Position numbers and translations under genes: made by a program
Shown: positions 1-7,420 of the stretch, in pieces
How the letters are laid out: every line of letters starts with the position of its first letter
Position numbering within the stretch: position 1 is the stretch's first letter
Notes under the pieces: model-generated
What the model saw: the letters and a program-made list of their open reading frames with translations, nothing else
The model's database searches: none
What the model was told of the DNA's origin: nothing
Assembly: GCF_046292685.1 (NCBI RefSeq)
Contig: NZ_JBKBQM010000067.1
Location: 1-12,607 of the forward strand
Direction: 5' to 3'
From: Wagnerdoeblera sp046292685
GTDB taxonomy: Bacteria; Pseudomonadota; Alphaproteobacteria; Rhodobacterales; Rhodobacteraceae
Length of the DNA stretch: 12,607 nt

Positions 1-118
1 ACGACGAGGGGTGGCATCGGGCACCCATACCTCGCCTCGACCAGCACGACGCTCACCGCTGCCGCCCAAACAGAGGGAAAACTGTTCCGCCTCGTGGACT
101 TCTTCAGCAGCCTGTTAA
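1..118. mobile_element. Possible insertion-sequence end at the contig edge (tentative)
   Basis: No frame in this stretch reads like a conserved protein. The segment at 99-117 (CTTCTTCAGCAGCCTGTTA) resembles, from memory, the terminal repeats of IS5/IS1182-type elements, which often end in a CTTTTTCAGCAGCCTG-like string. An IS at a contig edge would also explain why assembly stopped here, because repeats break short-read assemblies. The TTAA at 115-118 could belong to a target site. No transposase reading frame and no partner inverted repeat are visible, so this is inference. Ordinary intergenic DNA is the alternative. Confidence 0.3.
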
Positions 119-171
119 GCACCGAAACCCTCCGGCGCGCGTGCATGACGCCGCCAATGCCCTTCGAAACC

Positions 172-176
172 AAGGA
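172..176 (+). promoter_or_regulatory. Ribosome binding site of galU
   Basis: AAGGA lies 8 bases before the ATG at 185. It supports that ATG over the upstream in-frame possibilities. No convincing -35/-10 pair was found in the short stretch 119-184. Confidence 0.6.
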
Positions 177-184
177 CAACGCGA

Positions 185-1075
185 ATGCGCAAGAAGGTGA
201 TAAAGGCGATCTTTCCGGTAGCCGGCCTCGGCACCCGCTTTCTGCCTGCGACGAAATCGATTCCCAAGGAAATCATGACCCTGGTGGACCGCCCGCTGAT
301 CCAGTACGCCATCGACGAGGCGCGCGCGGCCGGGATCAAGGAATTCATCTTCGTCACTTCGCGCGGCAAATCCGCGTTGGAGGATTATTTCGACGACGCA
401 CCCGAACTGGAAGCGGCGCTGCGCAAGAAGGGCAAGACCGAGCTGCTCGAGGAGCTGAAGTCCACCAACATGGACTCGGGCGCCATCGCCTATATCCGGC
501 AGAACCGGCCGCAGGGGCTGGGCCATGCAGTCTGGTGCGCCCGTCGCCTGATCGGCGACGAACCCTTTGCCGTGCTGCTGCCCGATGACGTGATCGCGGC
601 GGAAAAGCCCTGCCTGCAGCAGATGGTCGAGGCTTACGGCGAAGTCGGCGGCAACATGGTGGCCGCCATGGAAGTGCCGCCCGAAAAGGCATCGGCCTAT
701 GGCGTGCTCGACGTGGCCGAAGACATGGGCTCGGTCGTGCGCGCCAAGGGCATGGTCGAAAAGCCTGCCCAAGGCACTGCACCGTCCAACCTGGCAGTGA
801 TCGGGCGCTATATCCTGACCCCCAAGGTGATGCAGAACCTGTCGCGGATGCGGCAAGGCGCGGGCGGCGAGGTCCAGTTGACCGACGCCATCGCCGAGGA
901 GGTCGAATCGGGCCAGGTGCACGGGTTCCGCTTCCGTGGTCAGCGCTACGATTGCGGGTCCAAGGCGGGTTTCCTGCAGGCCACCGTGGCCTTCGGCCTT
1001 GCCCGCCCCGACCTGCGCGACGAGCTGGCCGATTTCCTGACGCACATGGTCGCGCTGCCGAAGGCGGCGCAGTAA
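185..1075 (+). CDS. galU: UTP--glucose-1-phosphate uridylyltransferase (UDP-glucose pyrophosphorylase)
   Basis: This cytoplasmic enzyme joins UTP and glucose-1-phosphate to give UDP-glucose and pyrophosphate. UDP-glucose feeds exopolysaccharide, LPS and other glycan synthesis. The 296 residues match the usual length of bacterial GalU. The nucleotidyltransferase signature is at residues 14-29 (GLGTRFLPATKSIPKE), with the activating lysine region, followed by LLPDDVI near residue 135 and a MVEKP motif near residue 189. The ATG at 185 has AAGGA eight bases upstream and begins the conserved MRKKVIKAIFPVAG start. The next gene begins 6 bases after the stop, so galU appears to lead an operon with three glycosyltransferases and a sulfotransferase-like gene, which suggests its product is used for a surface glycan. 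RfbA/GlmU-like relatives share the fold, but the motif pattern and length favour GalU. Confidence 0.96.
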   Translation: MRKKVIKAIFPVAGLGTRFLPATKSIPKEIMTLVDRPLIQYAIDEARAAGIKEFIFVTSRGKSALEDYFDDAPELEAALRKKGKTELLEELKSTNMDSGAIAYIRQNRPQGLGHAVWCARRLIGDEPFAVLLPDDVIAAEKPCLQQMVEAYGEVGGNMVAAMEVPPEKASAYGVLDVAEDMGSVVRAKGMVEKPAQGTAPSNLAVIGRYILTPKVMQNLSRMRQGAGGEVQLTDAIAEEVESGQVHGFRFRGQRYDCGSKAGFLQATVAFGLARPDLRDELADFLTHMVALPKAAQ

Positions 1076-1081
1076 CCGGCG

Positions 1082-2164
1082 ATGCCCCCGTCGCGGCAAC
1101 CTGCTGCGCCTGCGCAGCGGCCCGCCGCCGACGGGGACTCGCGCCCCTGGCCCGAACGCCTGTGGTGGGCGTTCCGGCTACGTCAGCGCCGCCGGTGGCT
1201 GCTGGCGCGCGCCATCAGCCGCAGGCACCAGTTGCAGCCGCAGGCCGACCGCACCGGGGCGCTGGTGCCCGGCATGATCCGCCTGTTCGCCACCGTGCGC
1301 AACGAGGCCGAGCGGCTTCCGTTCTTTCTCGACCACTACCGCCGCCTTGGCGTGGGGCATTTCCTGTTCGTCGACAATGCCAGCACCGACGGCACCGTCG
1401 ACCTGCTGGCGGGGCAACCCGACGTGTCGGTCTGGACCACCCCGCACAGCTACAAGCGGTCGCGCTTCGGGATGGACTGGCTGAACTGGCTGCTCTTGCG
1501 CCACGGGTCGGGGCACTGGTGCCTGACGGTCGATGCCGACGAGATCCTGATCTATCCGCACTGGGAAACCCGCCCCCTGCCGGCGCTGACGGCCTGGCTC
1601 GACGATCACGACGTGCCGGCGTTGGGCGCCCTGATGCTGGACCTTTACCCGAAGGGCCCGCTGGACCAGGCCCGCCACGCCCCGGGGCAGGATCCGGCCG
1701 AGGTGCTGCCGTGGTTCGACGCCGGCAATTATGTGATGCGCCGCCAGCACAAGCTGGGCAACCTGTGGATTCAAGGCGGCGTCCGCGCCCGCACCTTCTT
1801 TGCCGACGAACCGCGCCGCGCACCGACGCTGGGCAAGGTGCCGCTGGTGAAATGGCATTGGCGCTATGCCTATGTCAGTTCGACCCACACGCTGCTGCCG
1901 CGCCGGCTGAACCAGACCGCCGCGCGTGACGGCGGCGAGGCGCTTTCCGGGGTGCTGCTGCACACCAAGTTCCTGCCGACCGTGGTGCCAAAATCTGCCG
2001 AGGAAAAGGCTCGGCGCCAACATTTTGCCAACTCTTTGCTGTATGAGGATTATTACGATGCGCTGATCCGGGCGCCGGACTTGTGGTGTGCCCGTTCGGC
2101 ACGCTATCAGGGGTGGCGGCATCTGGAAGCGTTGGGGCTGATGTCGCGCGGGGGGTGGGTCTGA
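1082..2164 (+). CDS. Family-2-like glycosyltransferase (first of a tandem pair)
   Basis: Predicted to transfer a sugar from a nucleotide-sugar donor to a glycan; donor and acceptor are unknown. The 360 residues contain a GT-A type core. RNEAE at 73-77 is the start typical of Glyco_tranf_2_4-type proteins, DNASTDGT at 98-105 belongs to the nucleotide-binding part, and DADE at 151-154 is the DxD metal site. YPKGP, GNLWIQGG and YAYVSSTH are further blocks shared with the next gene. The first 60 residues are Arg-rich and carry no clear signal peptide or membrane segment, so the protein is probably cytoplasmic or membrane-associated through a basic face. It starts 6 bases after galU with no strong Shine-Dalgarno, so translation is probably coupled to galU. 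An internal ATG at 1274 would cut off the basic N-terminus and is less likely. By hand alignment it is about 63% identical to its neighbour over 205 ungapped residues. Confidence 0.88.
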   Translation: MPPSRQPAAPAQRPAADGDSRPWPERLWWAFRLRQRRRWLLARAISRRHQLQPQADRTGALVPGMIRLFATVRNEAERLPFFLDHYRRLGVGHFLFVDNASTDGTVDLLAGQPDVSVWTTPHSYKRSRFGMDWLNWLLLRHGSGHWCLTVDADEILIYPHWETRPLPALTAWLDDHDVPALGALMLDLYPKGPLDQARHAPGQDPAEVLPWFDAGNYVMRRQHKLGNLWIQGGVRARTFFADEPRRAPTLGKVPLVKWHWRYAYVSSTHTLLPRRLNQTAARDGGEALSGVLLHTKFLPTVVPKSAEEKARRQHFANSLLYEDYYDALIRAPDLWCARSARYQGWRHLEALGLMSRGGWV

Positions 2165-2220
2165 CCCAGGGCCTGTTCCTGTCGCGTGCGTGGTTGGCAA
2201 ACGGTCTGCACCGGACCGGC

Positions 2221-2225
2221 GGAGG
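2221..2225 (+). promoter_or_regulatory. Shine-Dalgarno that selects a TTG start
   Basis: GGAGG sits 6 bases before the in-frame TTG at 2232. The other candidates, GTG at 2190 and ATG at 2256, have no comparable site at proper spacing. This decides the start of the second glycosyltransferase. Confidence 0.6.
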
Positions 2226-2231
2226 AAGGGT

Positions 2232-3242
2232 TTGGGTCTGATCGGTTCATACCGGATGCGGTTGCGGCGCAAGCGCTGGCTGCTGCGGGCCTTTCTGCGC
2301 CGCCGCGATCTTGTGCCCGCGCAGGACCGCACCGACCGCATCCGCCAGCATGACATCCTGCTGTGCTGCTGCCTGCGCAACGAACGGGTGCGCCTGCCCT
2401 TTTTCGTCGAGTATTACCGCAAGCTCGGCGTCAACCATTTTCTGTTCATAGACAACGGCTCCGACGACGGGTCGGGCGAATGGCTGGCCGAACAGCCCGA
2501 CGCATCGGTCTGGTCCACCACCGCCAGCTACAAGCGCGCGCGTTTCGGGCTGGACTGGCAGAACTGGCTGCTGCGCAAATACGGTCATCGGCACTGGTGC
2601 GTGACGGTCGATGCCGACGAATTCCTCGTCTATCCGTTCAGCGATACGCGCCCCTTGCGCGCGCTGACCGACTGGCTGGAAGCCTCGTCGGTGCGCGCCT
2701 TTGCGGCGATGATCCTGGACATGTATCCCAAGGGGCCGGTCGATGCGCAGCCCTACCGCGAAGGGCAGGATCCCTTCGAGATCGCCTGCTGGTTCGACAG
2801 CGGCAATTACTCCATCAAGCGCAACCCGACGCTGGGCAACCTGTGGATCCAGGGCGGCCCGCGCGCACGGATGTTCTTTGCCGATGCCCCGGAACGCGCA
2901 CCGGCGTTGAACAAGATTCCGCTGGTGCACTGGCACCGCAGCTATGCCTACGTCAGCTCGACCCACATGATCCTGCCGCGCGGGTTGAACCTCGTCTACG
3001 ACCAGTCGGGGGGCGAAAAGGCCAGCGGTTGTCTGCTGCATGCCAAGTTCCTCGACACGCTGACGATCAAGGCCGAAGAAGAAATGCAGCGGCGCCAGCA
3101 TTTTGCCGCCTCCAAGGAGTATGTCGCCTACCGGGAGGGCCTGAAGGCCCACCCCGACCTGTGGACGAAATGGTCCGAAAAATACATCAACTGGCGCCAG
3201 CTCGAAATCCTCGGGCTGATGTCCAAGGGCAACTGGGCGTGA
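2232..3242 (+). CDS. Family-2-like glycosyltransferase (second of a tandem pair)
   Basis: This is a paralogue of the preceding gene and should also be a GT-A sugar transferase acting on a surface glycan; its specificity is unknown. With the TTG start at 2232 (GGAGG six bases upstream) it has 336 residues. A GTG start at 2190 would give 350 residues and an ATG at 2256 would give 328. Visible blocks are RNE at 49-51, DNGSDDGS at 74-81, the DxD site DADE at 127-130, then YPKGP, GNLWIQGG and YAYVSSTH. Both paralogues keep the metal-binding motif, so neither looks inactive. They differ most in the stretch after the DxD motif and at the C-terminus, where acceptor recognition is plausible. A basic N-terminus (RLRRKRWLL) is shared with the first copy. 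A 67-base gap separates it from the first copy, and the next gene follows after 4 bases. Confidence 0.86.
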   Translation: MGLIGSYRMRLRRKRWLLRAFLRRRDLVPAQDRTDRIRQHDILLCCCLRNERVRLPFFVEYYRKLGVNHFLFIDNGSDDGSGEWLAEQPDASVWSTTASYKRARFGLDWQNWLLRKYGHRHWCVTVDADEFLVYPFSDTRPLRALTDWLEASSVRAFAAMILDMYPKGPVDAQPYREGQDPFEIACWFDSGNYSIKRNPTLGNLWIQGGPRARMFFADAPERAPALNKIPLVHWHRSYAYVSSTHMILPRGLNLVYDQSGGEKASGCLLHAKFLDTLTIKAEEEMQRRQHFAASKEYVAYREGLKAHPDLWTKWSEKYINWRQLEILGLMSKGNWA

Positions 3243-3246
3243 CGCG

Positions 3247-4944
3247 ATGAGCCTGGGCTTCATCATGCTGTGCCACACCGCGCTGCACCGCGCGGCCCAG
3301 GTCGCTCGGGTCTGGGCCGAGGCGGGCTGTCCGGTGGTGCTGCATGTGGATGCCCGGGTCAAGGCGGTGGCCTACGACCGCCTCGTCGCCGACCTGTCGG
3401 ATCTGGCGAACGTGCGCTTTTCGCGCCGGCACGCCTGCGAATGGGGCACCTGGGGCCTGGTCGCCGCCACGCTGGACGCAGCCGGGCTGATGCTGCGCGA
3501 TTTTCCCGGTCTGGGGCATGTCTACCTGGCCTCGGGCTCGTGCCTGCCGCTGCGCCCGGTTGCCGAGCTGCGCGATTACCTGGCCGCCCGGCCGCGCACC
3601 GATTTCATCGAAAGCGTGACCACCGCCGATGTCGGCTGGACGGTGGGCGGGCTGGACCGCGAGCGTTTCACGCTGCGCTTTCCGTTCAGCTGGCGCAAGC
3701 ACCGCTGGCTGTTCGACACCTATGTCACGCTGCAACGCAAGCTGGGCATCCGCCGCCGCATCCCGGCGGGGTTGACCCCGCATCTGGGCAGCCAGTGGTG
3801 GTGCCTGACCCGGGCCACCTTGCAGGCCATCGTCCACGACCCCGACCGCCCGAAATACGACCGCTATTTCCGCCGCGTCTGGATCCCCGACGAAAGCTAT
3901 TTCCAGACCCTGGTGCGGTTGCATTCCACCACGGTGGAAAGCCGGTCGCTGACGCTGTCCAAGTTCGATTTTCAGGGCAAGCCGCATATCTTCTACGACG
4001 ATCACCTGCAACTGCTGCGCCGGTCGGATTGCTTCGTGGCGCGCAAGATCTGGCCGCAGGCCAACCGGCTTTACCGCGAATTCCTCGCCCCGGCCGAAAC
4101 GCAAGGCCCACGGGCCGACCCCAATCCCGGCAAGATCGACCGGCTGTTTTCCAAGGCGACCGAGCGGCGGGTGCGCGGCCGCGCCGGGCTTTACATGCAA
4201 AGCCGCTTTCCCTGGCGCGGCTGGGAAAACGGCCTGACCGCGCAGCTCTATTCGGTGTTCGAAGGCTTCGGCGACCTGTTTCAGGATTTCGACAGCTGGC
4301 TGGCCCGCAGCATCGGCGGGCGGGTGCATGGCCACCTGTTCGCACCCGACCGGGTGCATTTCGCCGGGGGCGAGCGGGTGTATAACGGCTGCCTGTCCGA
4401 CAGCGCCGCCTTGCGCGACTACGACCCGGAAAGGTTCCTGACCTCGCTGATCTGGAACACCCGGGGCGAACGGCAATGTTTTCAGTTCGGCCCGCGCGAT
4501 GTGCAGGACATCGCCCCCTTCTTTGCCCGCGACCCCAACGCGCAGGTTTCGGTCATCACCGGCGCCTGGGCAGTGCCGCTGTTCCGCTCCAAGGGCGATT
4601 TTTCCGACCTGCGCCGCGAGGCTGCGCGCCTGCAACAGATCGAGGCGCGCCACGTCGCACAGCTGCGCCAGCACGATACCCGCGCGCGGGTGCGCATCTG
4701 GACGCTGGCCGAGTTTCTGGAAAACCCGATGGAGCCGTTGCAGACGATCGTGGATGAAATCAGCCCCAACGCGCTGCGCCGCCTTGCCGAAGCGCCCCGG
4801 CTGGCCGACCTTGGCGGTTTCGGCCGTTTCATCCAGGATCTGCGCAACCAGGGCATGCAGCCCACCATGGTCGGCGACATTCCCTTGGGCGAAGACCCCT
4901 CGCCCGCTGCCGGCCGCAAGGGCCGCCCCTATCTGGTGAAATAG
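3247..4944 (+). CDS. Core-2/I-branching (GT14-type) glycosyltransferase with extra C-terminal domain
   Basis: The first ~270 residues resemble the Core-2/I-branching enzyme family, whose known members add beta-1,6-GlcNAc or xylose branches. Visible family features are VLHVDAR at 31-37, CEWGTWGLVAATL at 64-76, YLASGSCLPLRP at 93-104, GSQWWCLTRA at 181-190, and PDESYFQT at 214-221. Glu216 there matches the position of the family's catalytic glutamate. Residues ~300-565 form a second region not explained by GT14. It is rich in Trp, Phe and Arg (for example PWRGWENGLTAQLYSVFEGF) and ends near GRKGRPYLVK. From memory, similar tails occur in rhodobacteral homologues under DUF592x names, but this was not checked. 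No signal peptide or membrane span is seen. The ATG follows the previous stop by 4 bases and the sulfotransferase-like gene begins 4 bases downstream, so these genes are almost certainly co-transcribed. The linkage type and sugar are unknown. Confidence 0.85.
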   Translation: MSLGFIMLCHTALHRAAQVARVWAEAGCPVVLHVDARVKAVAYDRLVADLSDLANVRFSRRHACEWGTWGLVAATLDAAGLMLRDFPGLGHVYLASGSCLPLRPVAELRDYLAARPRTDFIESVTTADVGWTVGGLDRERFTLRFPFSWRKHRWLFDTYVTLQRKLGIRRRIPAGLTPHLGSQWWCLTRATLQAIVHDPDRPKYDRYFRRVWIPDESYFQTLVRLHSTTVESRSLTLSKFDFQGKPHIFYDDHLQLLRRSDCFVARKIWPQANRLYREFLAPAETQGPRADPNPGKIDRLFSKATERRVRGRAGLYMQSRFPWRGWENGLTAQLYSVFEGFGDLFQDFDSWLARSIGGRVHGHLFAPDRVHFAGGERVYNGCLSDSAALRDYDPERFLTSLIWNTRGERQCFQFGPRDVQDIAPFFARDPNAQVSVITGAWAVPLFRSKGDFSDLRREAARLQQIEARHVAQLRQHDTRARVRIWTLAEFLENPMEPLQTIVDEISPNALRRLAEAPRLADLGGFGRFIQDLRNQGMQPTMVGDIPLGEDPSPAAGRKGRPYLVK

Positions 4945-4948
4945 GCCC

Positions 4949-6370
4949 ATGCCCACCCTGCCCCGGTCTTTCGACCGCTTCATCGTGCTGGCCGACATGC
5001 GCACCGGCTCGAACTTTCTCGAAGCCAACCTGAACGCCATTCCGGGCGTGCAATGTCATGGCGAGGCGTTCAACCCGCATTTCATCGGCCGCAAGGATCA
5101 GGCCGAATACCTCGGCATCGGCCTTGCGCAGCGCGAGGACGACCCCTTGTCGCTGATGCGCGCGATGGAGGCCGCGACCGACGGGTTGGCCGGGTTCCGA
5201 TTCTTTCACGATCACGACCCGCGGGTGCTGGCCGCCTGCCTCGCCGACCGGCGCTGCGCCAAGGTGGTGCTGACGCGCAACCCGCTGGAAAGCTATGTCT
5301 CGCTGAAGATCGCCCGCGCCACCGGGCAATGGAAACTGGGCGATGCCCGGCGCCGGCGCGCCGCGCGGGCCCGGTTCGATGCGGCGGAATTCGCCGATCA
5401 TGTCGGCGCGTTGCAGGCATTCCAGCTGCACATCCTGCGCGCCTTGCAGACCAGCGGCCAGACGGCCTTCTACCTCGATTACGAGGATGTGGGCGACCTC
5501 GAGGTGCTGAACGGTCTGGCGGCCTTTCTGGGCGTGCCCGGGCGGCTTCAGGCGCTGGATGACCGCATCAAGAAGCAAAACCCCGAACCGCTGGACGATC
5601 TGGTCGAAAACCCGGCCGAAATGGCCGCCGGTCTGGCGCGGCTGGACCGTTTCAACCTTGGCCGCACCCCCAATTTCGAACCGCGGCGCGGGGCGGCGGT
5701 GCCCAGTTGGGTTGCGGCTGCCGGGGCGCCGCTGCTGTTCCAGCCGCTCAAGGGCGGGCCCGAGGCGCAGGTGCGCGGCTGGTTGTCGGCCCTGGGCAAG
5801 ACCGCGGGCCTGCTGGAAGGCTTCAACCAGAAAACCCTGAAAGCCTGGCAGAAATCCAACCCCGGCGCGCGCAGCTTTACGGTGCTGCGGCATCCGCTGG
5901 CGCGTGCCCATGCCGCGTTTTGCGAACGGATCCTGTCAGGCGAGGCCGGCGAGGTGCGCGGCATCCTGAAACGGGCCTGGAAGCTGGACCTGCCGCCGCC
6001 CGACCGGCTGGACCGTCTGACACCCGAACATCAGGCCGAGGCGTTTCTGAAGTTTCTGACCTTTCTCAAGGGCAACCTGGCCGGGCAGACCTCGGTGCGG
6101 ATCGATGCCTCCTGGGCCAGCCAGGCTACGGTGATTCAAGGCTTTTCCGCCCAGCTGCCGCCGGATGCCCTGCTGCGCGAGGATCGGTTGCACCAAGGGC
6201 TGGCCTGGCTTGCGGCCGAGGTCGGGACCGCCTGCCCGCCCGTTCCCGCGGCACCGCCGTCGCTGGCGCATCCGCTGGCGGCCATCGTGACGCCCGATCA
6301 TCAGGCCGCGGTGCGCGAAGCCTATGCCCGCGACTTCCAGTTCTTCGGGTTCGACGACTGGCAAGGCTAG
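4949..6370 (+). CDS. Sulfotransferase-like protein (Stf0/NodH type) with a second degenerate half
   Basis: Predicted to move a sulfuryl group from PAPS to a carbohydrate, probably the glycan built by the upstream enzymes. The N-terminal half carries a PAPS 5'-phosphosulfate loop, MRTGSNFL at 17-24. HGEAFNP at 37-43 places Glu39 where Stf0 proteins have their general base. The 3'-phosphate motif TRNPLESYVS at 109-118 has Arg110 and Ser118 at the usual spacing. The 473 residues are far longer than a ~250-residue Stf0 domain. The remainder (~residue 255 on) looks like a second sulfotransferase of the HNK-1/family-2 style: PLKGGPEAQVRGWL around Lys268, and VLRHPLARAHAAF, in which Arg314 is kept but the expected serine is Ala322. 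I infer a fusion whose second half is inactive or repurposed. Homologues are often labelled nodulation protein NodH, but nothing here supports nodulation. This is the last gene of the operon. Confidence 0.83.
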   Translation: MPTLPRSFDRFIVLADMRTGSNFLEANLNAIPGVQCHGEAFNPHFIGRKDQAEYLGIGLAQREDDPLSLMRAMEAATDGLAGFRFFHDHDPRVLAACLADRRCAKVVLTRNPLESYVSLKIARATGQWKLGDARRRRAARARFDAAEFADHVGALQAFQLHILRALQTSGQTAFYLDYEDVGDLEVLNGLAAFLGVPGRLQALDDRIKKQNPEPLDDLVENPAEMAAGLARLDRFNLGRTPNFEPRRGAAVPSWVAAAGAPLLFQPLKGGPEAQVRGWLSALGKTAGLLEGFNQKTLKAWQKSNPGARSFTVLRHPLARAHAAFCERILSGEAGEVRGILKRAWKLDLPPPDRLDRLTPEHQAEAFLKFLTFLKGNLAGQTSVRIDASWASQATVIQGFSAQLPPDALLREDRLHQGLAWLAAEVGTACPPVPAAPPSLAHPLAAIVTPDHQAAVREAYARDFQFFGFDDWQG

Positions 6371-6487
6371 GCGGCCGCGCGTGTTTCGAGGCCCCTGCCG
6401 CAACGCAGGTCGGCAACGGCCGGACCCTGCCCCGGGTCAGCGGACCAGGGGTTCGCCCGAACCGATCCCGGCAAACCGAGGTCCGTC

Positions 6488-6517
6488 CTGGCGGCCCGCG
6501 CTGCGCGATGCCGCCAG
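6488..6517. terminator. Possible terminator hairpin between converging genes
   Basis: CTGGCGGC (6488-6495) pairs perfectly with GCCGCCAG (6510-6517) across a 14-base GC-rich loop. It lies in the 210-base gap between the sulfotransferase-like gene and the end of nadK, where both transcripts need to stop. No T-run follows on either strand, so function is uncertain. The rest of 6371-6580 shows no supported gene. Confidence 0.3.
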
Positions 6518-6580
6518 CGCCACGAGAACCGTTGCCTCGGCCAACGGCACACGGCCGTTCCCGCCGCATGCCCTGCAACA

Positions 6581-7342
6581 TCAGGCGAACTGTTCCGAGA
6601 TCAACCGCTCCTCCAGCCCATGCCCCGGATCGAACAGGATCCGGTGCCGGATCCGCGGCTCGGACCGGATCTCCACCGCCACCACATCGCGCACCGAATG
6701 GCCGTCGGCATCGGCCATCACCGGGCGCTTGTGCGGCTCCAGCACCTCGAAGCGCACGGTTGCCGTGCTGGGCAGCAAGGCCCCGCGCCAGCGCCGCGGC
6801 CGGAACGCCGCCACGGCCGTCAAGGCCAGCACATCGGACCCGATCGGCAGGATGGGGCCGTGCGCCGAATAGTTGTAGGCCGTGGAACCGGCCGGGGTGC
6901 AGACCAGCGCGCCATCGCACACCAGTTCGGCCATGCGTTCGCGCCCGTCCACGAGGATGCGCAGCTTGGCCGCCTGCGGGCCGGCGCGCAACAGCGACAC
7001 CTCGTTGATCGCAAGGCCCTGCACCACGGTGCCGTCGCTGCGGGTGGCCTTCATGGCCAACGGATGAATCACCTCCTCCACCGCGGCTTCCAGCCGCGCC
7101 TCCAGCCCGTCGGGCTGATAGGCGTTCATCAGGAACCCGATGGTGCCGCAATTCATGCCGTAAACCGGCAGGCCCAGGCTTTGCGTGGCATGCAGCGTTT
7201 CCAGCATGAACCCGTCGCCCCCCAGCGCAACGATGACGTCGGCGGCAAAGTCGGGGCTCTGGCCATAGCGGGCGGTCAGATCGGCCAGCGCGGCCTGGGC
7301 CTGGTCCGCAGGCGAGGCGCGAAAGGCGATGGTGCGGGGCAA
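6581..7342 (-). CDS. nadK: NAD kinase
   Basis: Phosphorylates NAD to NADP using ATP (or polyphosphate in some homologues); it is essential for NADPH supply and cytoplasmic. The 253 residues fit the short alphaproteobacterial form. Diagnostic motifs are GGDG at 41-44 with the preceding VIVAL strand, NCGTIGFLMN at 64-73, NEVS at 113-116, and the Gly/Ser-rich TPAGSTAYNYSAHGPIL at 149-165. The chosen start is a TTG at 7342, because AGGAGG lies 5 bases upstream on the reverse strand and the protein then opens with PRTIAFRAS, typical of this group. The frame stays open further upstream to 7714, but that part overlaps glyA on the other strand and has no family resemblance. The gene is divergent from glyA across about 170 bases and converges on the glycan operon, so it is transcribed independently of both. 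Confidence 0.95.
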   Translation of the reverse strand: MPRTIAFRASPADQAQAALADLTARYGQSPDFAADVIVALGGDGFMLETLHATQSLGLPVYGMNCGTIGFLMNAYQPDGLEARLEAAVEEVIHPLAMKATRSDGTVVQGLAINEVSLLRAGPQAAKLRILVDGRERMAELVCDGALVCTPAGSTAYNYSAHGPILPIGSDVLALTAVAAFRPRRWRGALLPSTATVRFEVLEPHKRPVMADADGHSVRDVVAVEIRSEPRIRHRILFDPGHGLEERLISEQFA

Positions 7343-7347
7343 TCGGG

Positions 7348-7353
7348 CCTCCT
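7348..7353 (-). promoter_or_regulatory. Ribosome binding site of nadK
   Basis: On the reverse strand AGGAGG is followed, after 5 bases, by the TTG initiator. It is a near-consensus site that fixes an otherwise ambiguous start. Confidence 0.7.
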
Positions 7354-7366
7354 GTTGGTGGTTGCC

Positions 7367-7395
7367 ACTTTGCGCAGGCCGTCCCGCCGGCGCAA
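7367..7395 (-). promoter_or_regulatory. Weak candidate promoter of nadK
   Basis: Reading the reverse strand, TTGCGC (7395-7390) and CAAAGT (7372-7367) are 17 bases apart. The -10 matches consensus at only three positions, so this is a placement guess supported mainly by spacing and by lying just ahead of the gene. Confidence 0.25.
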
Positions 7396-7420
7396 GCCGG
7401 GTTTCCGATTCGCGGCGGAG

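Noticed and set aside
94..588. Forward 164-codon frame overlapping the galU start
   Set aside because: It overlaps galU out of frame for most of its length and becomes Arg/Gly/Pro-rich there, as shadow frames do.
3187..5040. A 617-codon reverse-strand open frame opposite the GT14-type gene
   Set aside because: It lies opposite a gene with family motifs, lacks recognisable motifs itself, and has the composition of a high-GC shadow frame.
6437..6550. Short reverse-strand frame after nadK, in the same frame as nadK, with a GTG start (37 residues, PLAEATVLVALAAS...)
   Set aside because: Third-position bias is weaker than in neighbouring genes, there is no convincing ribosome site, and no family likeness. 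It could be a decayed gene end but cannot be supported.
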